Assembly: GCF_036588685.1 (NCBI RefSeq)
Contig: NC_086386.1
Location: 15,458,931 to 15,522,930 of the forward strand
Direction of reading: 5' to 3'
Length of the DNA: 64,000 nucleotides
From: Mytilus trossulus
Taxonomy: Eukaryota; Mollusca; Bivalvia; Mytilida; Mytilidae
Position 1 is the first letter of the stretch. Each line of letters begins with the position of its first letter. This document shows, piece after piece, positions 56,311 to 64,000 of the stretch. A program made the position numbers and the translations under genes. The notes beneath the pieces were generated by a model that did not search any database, was not told the origin of the DNA, and worked only from the letters and a program-made list of their open reading frames with translations.

Positions 56311-58059
56311 TTCACTTGTTAACCTGTTAAAACTTGAGGCCAAACAATTCAAATGTTTTATGTATTATATGAAACGATAAGAGCAAATACTATTCTAAGA
56401 TTGAAATTTGTTTCCCTCTATAGATAAAAAGATATAATGGGTGTACTTTAATGAGTCCTGAACAAAACCAATTTAACAAATGTCTTCAAAGAATCAAATG
56501 TCAACACACAGTCCTTGTATATCAGTTTCTACATCTTGATAAATTGTACGCCAAAAAAGATTTAAAAATTTTGAAAAAGCAGTGATTATGCAAAAAAAAA
56601 ATTGTTTCTAAATTGAACAATACATTCACAAATATTGTCTTAGCTTTATTGGCGACCAGATTGCTTTAAAATTTCTTGTTAAAGTACATGAAACGTCTTC
56701 TTGTGTATTTTTTGATCTACACAAGTCTAGAAATATGTATTTATATCGAGATCTCTAAAAAAAATTAAATTGCTTCCTGTATTCGGTTATAAAAAATACA
56801 TCTTTGAAATATCAAATATCTGTCATTCTTGTTAATGACTAGATCACGTTTACTTCTAAATGACTAAATTAGTCATTTTACAAGTCTTTCTTTCCTTTCA
56901 CAAAGTATTCGATTGGATGGTTTTCCTCTAAAATTATCATTGATTATGTTTTACTTCATAATATTTGGCTAATGCATTTTCAGTACGGGAAATTGTTCCA
57001 GTGGTCAAGGGTTGTAGATGAAAGCGATAGTAGTTTGAAGCACTACATTTTGCCTTACATTTTGCAAATACAATGTATGATTCTTCGCTTTCTTCCATCA
57101 TAACTCACATTCACGTGAAATAATGTTTACACTTGAAATATGAAAGGTAAGTAAGTTTTAAAGAAGGCAAATACCAAAACTATATACATTTTTTGGAAAC
57201 AAAATTTTCTTTAAAGATCTAAAATCAATTTTGCTTTTTTTTGGAGAACCAGATTATACCTTGATTACATGTAACAGTAAATAAATGGGTTTTAAAGGAT
57301 ATCAACTTGCTAGAATGTTAACAGGATATGTTTGGAGATATTATCTTATGATTAAAATACAAATAAACCAAAGTTCTTTCACCTTTTGGCATCATTTTCC
57401 CAGTAGTAGCTTATGTTAATTACATGCTTCTTATACTTAAAAGGGTATTTAACATGTTAATAGCTTTATAGTTGATATGTGATATATGTGTATACTTTGA
57501 TTTTTTCTTTCGATTGCTTTGCTTTCATTTTCATTTCCCAGATATAAATACAATGCAAGCTATCAAGTTTTGTACTGTAAAATTCGTGTTATAAATTCTG
57601 CTGACCACTCAATCTGAGTGCGTTTCCTCATTTTAGCGTTCCAAACTGTAACATACCCATCTGTAAACTGTTTCATTTCATTGGTTTTGTCATCAATGAA
57701 AGTTTAATGGATATATTTTGAAAAGAAAAAGTTAAATTGAAGCGAGGTGCATACTGTTTTTGGTTTGTATGTATGTGTTAAACATTAAGGGTACAAAATG
57801 TACGTGTTTGACCTAAACATTAGCTCGCGTAAATTTATTCTTGTTTGTTTCTATTGGCATTTTAATTTTAAATCAAGTTAGTGCAAGTATTTGACTTAGA
57901 AACTAAAAAATGAAATATATGCTTACATTTGTTTACATATATGTATCAAAGAAAAGAGATTTAAAATTTAATATCAAGTTTTAACTTTTTGAAATATGTT
58001 GTTTGTATTATACATAATCAAGGTTTCTCACAAAATGATCTTTGCTATTAACATTTTTT
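56311..58059. other. AT-rich spacer, no gene
   Basis: No gene seen. Words near 56530 (CTTGATAAATTGTACGCC) recall the direct repeat at 58315, so some older local duplication is possible. Confidence 0.35.
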
Positions 58060-58069
58060 AACATAGTTC

Positions 58070-58341
58070 AAGTTTCTGGTCAACAACCAAAACTATTCAC
58101 AATTAAAGAAGGTTTCGTTGATAAATTATATTTTAAGATTATGAAACTATTAAAAGAAGTAAATGTAATAGAAACAAAAACATTATTTGGAATTGTCAGT
58201 TTGTAGGTATATTAAATCTTTTGTAATTATATTTGCTTACTAGGTTAATTTCTCTTTAAATTTCTTATTCTGCTTACAGTTGCTGGTCAACGACCACAAA
58301 CTATTCATAATTGAAAATCTCATCCTTGATAAATTATACGT
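58070..58341. repeat. Short direct repeat (about 65 bp, 207 bp apart)
   Basis: 58070-58135 and 58277-58341 share CTGGTCAAC.ACCA, ACTATTCA.AATT and TTGATAAATTATA in the same order. Non-coding, AT-rich, moderately diverged. Confidence 0.65.
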
Positions 58342-59719
58342 CAAATTTGTTTTCATATTCTTCAACAATAAATATCAGAAAGATGGAAAGAAATACTAGA
58401 TAGAAATGCAAACTTTCTATGTATTTTTTTGTTGTCATTTTCGTCTACAAAAAAACTCTTTATATAAAAGGACACATAATTCCCTTACTATTTTCCATAT
58501 ACGGTTAATGTTATCTTTTCCCGGGGTAAATAAAAACCCTTTATATTTCTAAAATTTTTAAATCTTTATAAACAGTAAATTAATAACCATGCCCATACCA
58601 TATTGATCATTATACTAGGCTGGTGAAACCATCGTAGAGGGAACATTCACTAACATCTGGCACTATCAGATTACTTATTAAAATTCAAACTTGTATACTA
58701 TACTTTTTGTTTGTGTATATATTTTCAAATAATCACTTTGGTTATTTTCATTCCCTGAACGATGATATTAAAGTTGACTTTTCCAGTCCTAATTTGATAA
58801 ACATATATCTTTAATGTACATACATGAAGAGACATGTATTGTCGAAATGCGCATCTGGTGCATGAAAATTGGAACCGTTAAGTTTATTATTACCCTTTGT
58901 CTATATACAAGTAAAGAATCCTGTAGGTCAAAAGATTCCGAGTGGTTTTAAAACCAATCAAAATAATCATTGAACTAATGCTCCAAATAGACATCCAAAG
59001 ATACTTTATGTCTTAATTGACAAGATATTTGTTTCGTTTGAAGGACGTGTTTTTCAACAAACGATCGACATTCTCAAGTGCGTCTGAACTCGTCGATGTG
59101 TTGCCTGTATTCTTACGAGGCCGACTTTATACAGGAGCTTCTTACGACGAAGCTAGCATTATCCGATAACCTATATTTTTGCTATACTTCATAGTAAAGA
59201 TATGATAGATAATAATGTACAATTACGTTTGCCTCATATCTTGACTGACTTCTAAACATTGACAATGAGGGTCGGTTGAAAAGAAAACATCACAATGACT
59301 TTAGCTTTCCAAGTATGAACTTATATTCAGCTTCTGCATACGGAGTATATACCCCCCAGTTAATATTGTATTCCAGAGCTTGAATTTCACATCATGATTT
59401 CTTTGAAAGAGGGTTTATTATTCTAACACGAAAGCTTTTAAACAAAGAATTGCAAGGGCTGAAAATGAAAAGATTCCTTCAATTATGCTACAGTTACAAT
59501 CATGAACTAGTTGACCGTTATGGAATATATATTTCCGAGATGACGACAGATAAGTCTGAAAATTCATTTTTTAACATATATAGGTATTCAATTAAGAAAA
59601 AATGTTTGTTTTAATATTTGAATTTTAATACAAGTGCAGCGTTTTCATTGGCACTCAGTATATAAATAAGTCATGACAATAGATAAACTGTTCACAAAAC
59701 TTTTTTAAATACTAACACT
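58342..59719. other. Spacer with one family G core and a GC-richer patch
   Basis: The family G core is at 58826-58895. Near 59030-59175 the sequence is richer in G and C and is open on the plus strand for about 52 codons, including SASELVDVLPVFLRGRLYTG. This faintly recalls retroelement gag helices. Too short to call. Confidence 0.35.
58826..58895 (+). repeat. Family G repeat core
   Basis: GAAGAGACATGTATTGTCGA, AATGCGCATCTGGTGCATGA and AAATTGGAACCGTTAA: the reverse complement of the 28160-28240 copy with few changes. Confidence 0.65.
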
Positions 59720-59724
59720 TTTTT

Positions 59725-59885
59725 ACCTCAGGAATAGATAACCTTAGCTGTACTAGGTCCACAATGGGTTTAAACTTCGTACTTCATTTGACTTTTTTAA
59801 CTTTGTTTTCTTTTAGCATCACTGATGGGTCTTTTGCAGACGTCTGATGCAATATTACAATCCTTGGATATATGATGAGTTCATT
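59725..59885 (+). repeat. Family A repeat, degraded subfamily copy
   Basis: TACCTCAGGAATAGATAACC, AGCATCACTGATGGGTCTTT, GCAGACGTCTGATGC and TTGGATATATGATGAGTTCA follow the order of the 38430 subfamily. Part of the CGAAACGCGCG stretch is deleted. Confidence 0.65.
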
Positions 59886-61214
59886 TATAAAACTCGATGA
59901 AAGGCACTTTGCTCTTATTTGGTAAGCTAGGCGCGCTCCTCGTTTCGGAAGAATACAATTTAGAACGAGTTTTCTCTCTTTACGTGACAAAATAAAACTG
60001 ATTTATCATATGATGGGTTACGATGTATTGTCTAATGTGTTGACCGACCGTGCAAGGACTGTAAAGCCATTCAAGGTCTTTCAAAACTCTCATCATCATA
60101 ATGTGTTGATATAACACTTTTGGTTGGGTAGACGTATTTCTAAACAGCGTTTCCTTCGTAACTTTCAAGAGCATGATCAGTGAAAAATGCGTAAAACAAA
60201 ATGGAAGCACAAAATCTTAAAAGGAGAAAAAAGACAAATGTATTTACATTAATATTTACTTGTCTCGTGTAATTGTGTTCAGGATTATCATTAAACCAAG
60301 ACTTTTGGAAATACATTTATTTTTTCCACGGATACTATTGGTATCGTTTTCCATATAAATCGTTACTGGCTGATCATGAATGGCTTCACAAATAATATAC
60401 TAAAAAAAAGAAGTCCCTTGATAGTCATCTGCTATAATGGTAATCAGAACGTACAGTCAATTAAATAGATAAACGAAATAATTGTTGCACTTTTAAAATG
60501 CCCTTAGATAATAACAAATCAATAAATGTAAAACAAAATTTTGTGGACATGACATAGAGAATTGAACTAAAAGAAAAAAAATCAATGCACATGAGTCAAA
60601 TGAAATGCTTTTTTTTTTTAAATAAATGAATATAAAGTCATGAAAAAATGAGCTGAAAAGAAAGTATTTCAAAATGAATTTCATCAGCCGTGTCTTGATA
60701 TAAGAACTAGTATGTATGTACACGAAATGGGAATGAAGCTGCAAATTTGTGTAACGGATAGAGACAACCACGCCCACATGTACATCTGTGTTATAACCAC
60801 GATCATCACATCATAATACGCTGCATAGGTACATGTATGGTTTGATAAGCTACCTGACATTAACCCTGGTTGTTTGATGGGATTCGTCTTTCACGGTTTC
60901 GTTTGTTTTGAAGACTGTCTCTTCATAATTTTGGGGTTTTTTTTCTCTGGCGTTGTCAGTTTTTCTTCTACTTTTGAGTTTGAAGATAGTTTTGATATAT
61001 TCTGCCTCTGTTCTTCTACTTGTGGTGCTCTATATATACGTTAGCATTTACATGTTGCAGTATACTAGATGTGTAAATGATATTCTCTACCTGTAAGGGA
61101 TTATACATTCTAATGGATAATTGTTTTAATAATCTTTCCGCAAAAATAAAACATGTTCTTACTAATTTTTATTATAAGTTTGGTATCCTTGACGAGTTTT
61201 AAGATCACCTGGAC
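59886..61214. other. AT-rich spacer, no gene
   Basis: A degraded minus-strand family D piece may lie at about 60885-61015 (CTGGCGTTGTCAGTTTTTCT, TTTGAGTTTGAAGATAG). Chance frames only. Confidence 0.4.
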
Positions 61215-61400
61215 TATGCCAATACAGGTGACCGCTTCTTCCCAGAGGGTATCACCAATCCAGTAATAAGGAATTGTGTCGACACAAAACATCGTTTATG
61301 TCTTTATTTTCTGTAAATTTAATGTTTAGGACACCAGGCATAATATGCCTTACTCGTTTTTGGTACAACGTTTCGGTTTTTAGTACTCTTTTGCTTTGTT
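61215..61400 (+). repeat. Family A repeat, degraded 5' half
   Basis: CTTCCCAGAGGGTATCACCA and ATCCAGTAATAAGG followed by ACACCAGGCATAATATGCCT and TTTTTGGTACAACGTTTCGG resemble the 5' half of the 18988 copy. Weak. Confidence 0.5.
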
Positions 61401-62444
61401 ATCGAATTGGTTCTTCATTTTGTTTTAAATTTATTTGTCACAAAGAGCCTGATGTATCGAAATATAAATCTTGAATTTTTTTAATGATTGTTTGTTATAT
61501 TTGAGTCCAATACAGTAAGACATAAAGTAATGCATATAAATGTATTAGTGTGACAATTACCTTTGTATATACTAAATGATAATTTGAAGAAAGACAATTT
61601 AAGTGAAAAGGCAACAAATAAGCGGCAAAAAGAGTAAAATATTGTTTTGAACCTGTCACATAACATATAGAAGACTTTCTGTTTTTGAATAATTCGTATA
61701 AATTTGTATTAAGTAGATAATGTTTATTTCATGTAATTACTCAGTTACCTATATATGCTGACAATTCAAGTGATTAACCATGTGTGTGGAGAAGTCGTGA
61801 TATCTATATTAAAAAGATACATGGACACTTATAGACGTCTTATAATAATATGGAAAGTTATAATTATTCGGAATGCCGATTTATTTGAGTACGTATGTTT
61901 GGTTTTTTTATAATGTGCCTTTTACAAATTGCTTTTACTATACATTGATTGCATACTGTTTTTTCAAATGATTGATTATCGCATCAAAATCACATTTATC
62001 ATGGGAAAACGCATACATCAAACATATTTAAAACCATCTTTTAATAGACTTTCATATTTTACAATTTTTCTGCACAGCTGAAATTTTACTTTTCATTTAG
62101 TATTTTTATATTTTAGTCCGTCCCTATGATATGGCATTCCGAGTTCTGAATAATGTTCAATAGATACATATTTATTAATATTTGCAGTTAGTTTTAAACA
62201 CTTTTTTCTCCTTTCTATATTTTCTTTAATAAATCTAACAAGTAATTGGTAAAACATGCACCCATGCTGTGCAAATATAAGTAGAAATAAAATAAACTGG
62301 TGCATAAATAGTATCAATTCGGAATGTAGGTTTGAGTTTTTTACCAGATAGGGAAGAGAGTTGATTTAGATTTTTGTCGTGCAGCAATTGCAACAATAAA
62401 CCTTGATATTCAAATCAAAATATTGGTGTTAAATTGAAAAATGA
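61401..62444. other. AT-rich spacer, no gene
   Basis: Nothing recognised. Confidence 0.4.
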
Positions 62445-62830
62445 AAAATAGAGAATTAAAATGGGGAATGTGTCAAAGAAATAGCAACTCCACCAAAGAG
62501 CAGATCACAACGCAAGACCTCATTTGTGTCTTTAAATCAGCGAGAAAAATCCCGCACTACACAGAAATGAGATTCACGTGAAATTCACGTGAGCAAAATT
62601 TGGCTGTGTATAGAGGAACCCATCAATTGGCCACAATAAGGTGTACTATTCAGCGAAATGATAGCCACACTTAACTCCAAAACATTTGCGGCAAACGAAA
62701 TATGAAAAAACACACACAATACTAAAGATAGCTATAGATTCCTGCCTTTAGACAGGAAGAAAAATGCGACAGGGTTAAACAAGATTTTTTAGATCCAAGC
62801 CGCTCCCCTTTACCACTAGTCAATGTTAAA
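62445..62830 (+). repeat. Family C repeat, near full length
   Basis: GAATTAAAATGGGGAATGTG, TCAAAGAAATAGCAACTCCA, CAGCGAGAAAAATCCCGCAC, GATTCCTGCCTTTAGACAGG and GCGACAGGGTTAAACAAGAT follow the order of the 23813 copy. Confidence 0.8.
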
Positions 62831-64000
62831 TAAACAGACACACATAAAATGCACAAAACGAAGAGCAAAATTGTTTAATAAAGTGAACGCTACCAATTCT
62901 TTTATTGAGAAAATTTTATTTAGTTTTTTAAGTAGGAATTTAGATTGTCTTGCACGAATTAAAAAAAAATATTTATCTTAGTTTCAGTTCACAAGGGGAT
63001 GGAGTAAACATAATTTTCCTTAAATATATTTCACTCTAGATCATACAGAAAATTTCTGTATTTTGTCATCTGTTCAAGTTTTTCCTAGTCTAGTGATTAT
63101 TTTTCAGACCCGGTCATTTGATAATCTGTTCTTGAAAACTTTTACCCCTCTTGAATAGGCTTGCCCTAATTGCACTAGACATAATACAGGTTTGCACATC
63201 TTTACAGTTACAAACATCGCCATCATTTTGAGAATAAAGTTACCTTTAACCTTAGTTGCGTGAATTGTACCAATTCTAGTTGGATTTTAGAATGATACTA
63301 AGATACATTTTCTAATTTTTTTATTGCACCGTTCAAAAGTCTGCGTAATTCTGCTTTTCATTGGTAGGCAATATCTTGAATTCCTATTCCGGTCTACCAA
63401 CTTAAACGTGTCTATTAAACGAATTTACTGCTTTCTATCGTTTTGAATATGCATTCAACATTTGATTGAATTCACAGTTCAAATTAATCTACACTCTATT
63501 TAATCATGTATATGAACATTTAGTTCAACATTAAATGTTTATTACTAGATACACCTTGATGAATTATATTTTTTTACTTAAATCCTAAATCAATTACCTA
63601 AAATATTGACCTTTTGTGTTTTATTAAAAACCATAAAATAATAATATAAGATATAAACGAATCAATTGTTGTGTGTTCCTGTACCAATAGGAATACTTTC
63701 ATTTTTTCATATCCTACTTAATGTTTAGTTCAATTATTATTCTATATCAATTGGTCTTTTAATTTGAAGAGAGTTGTAGGCAATCTTACTACATCTTTTT
63801 ATTTTCATATTAATACTTATGCCTATCCTACACATCGTTGAAATCAAACAGATTAATGAAATTGATTAGCTTGTTTCTATTAACATTCTGCAAAATTAAA
63901 TGAGTGTTCATCATGATAAGTTTTCTTAATAAAGATGTGTTAATATTTCTTTTGATACATAAAGGCAACAGTAGTATATGTATACCGCTCTCAAAAGTCA
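62831..64000. other. AT-rich spacer, no gene
   Basis: No gene, RNA or repeat recognised to the end of the window. Confidence 0.4.

Noticed and set aside
59036-59175. Short open segment faintly like retroelement gag (ELVDVLPVFLRG)
   Set aside because: Only about 52 codons with no flanking gag, zinc knuckle or pol traces; resemblance too weak to annotate.

Overview
This is a gene-poor, AT-rich stretch of animal nuclear DNA. The organism is most likely a marine bivalve mollusc, and a mussel (Mytilus-like) fits best. The reasons are a Toll-like receptor with single-cluster LRR organisation, a BEL/Pao retrotransposon of the type common in molluscs, GT-AG introns, and many copies of interspersed repeat families that I associate with mussel genomes. 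The species call is inference; no database was searched. There are no bacterial-type operons, ribosome binding sites or CRISPR arrays.

Layout. 1-2260: AT-rich DNA with a 77-bp inverted repeat (944-1306) and a degenerate 21-bp tandem array (about 1494-1950). 2261-8727: a complete-length BEL/Pao LTR retrotransposon on the minus strand. Its two 162-bp LTRs are identical and it has a tRNA-His-type primer binding site. Gag, protease, RT/RNase H and integrase regions are recognisable, but it carries three lesions: a 594-bp MITE flanked by TTAA inside gag, a one-base frame change near 6083 and an in-frame stop at 3974-3976. 8728-15690: repeats, including two CpG-rich degenerate arrays at 11822-12300 and 13060-13310. 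15782-17994: a Toll-like receptor pseudogene (minus) with two frame changes and two in-frame stops. A second, far more decayed TLR-derived fragment lies at 18636-19497, split by inserted repeats. 19553-19910: a palindromic tandem array. 20000-29700: repeat-rich spacer with a local duplication (22665-22905 / 24360-24612).

29766-30929: the last two coding exons of an unidentified minus-strand gene, joined by a phase-consistent GT-AG intron; its 5' part should lie further right. 31000-46700: spacer with repeats and a roughly 140-bp tandem array (45870-46520). 46939-47601: the only apparently intact complete gene, an intronless minus-strand ORF of 220 codons resembling the uncharacterised DUF5662-type family. 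47700-64000: spacer with repeats.

The genes do not form a functional cluster. The main biological themes are repeat dynamics and decay: nested transposition in the BEL element, pseudogenisation and duplication of an innate-immunity receptor, and a set of modular repeat families that share short core sequences. The two items that most merit follow-up are the DUF5662-like gene and the conserved core shared by several repeat families (called A, G and H here).
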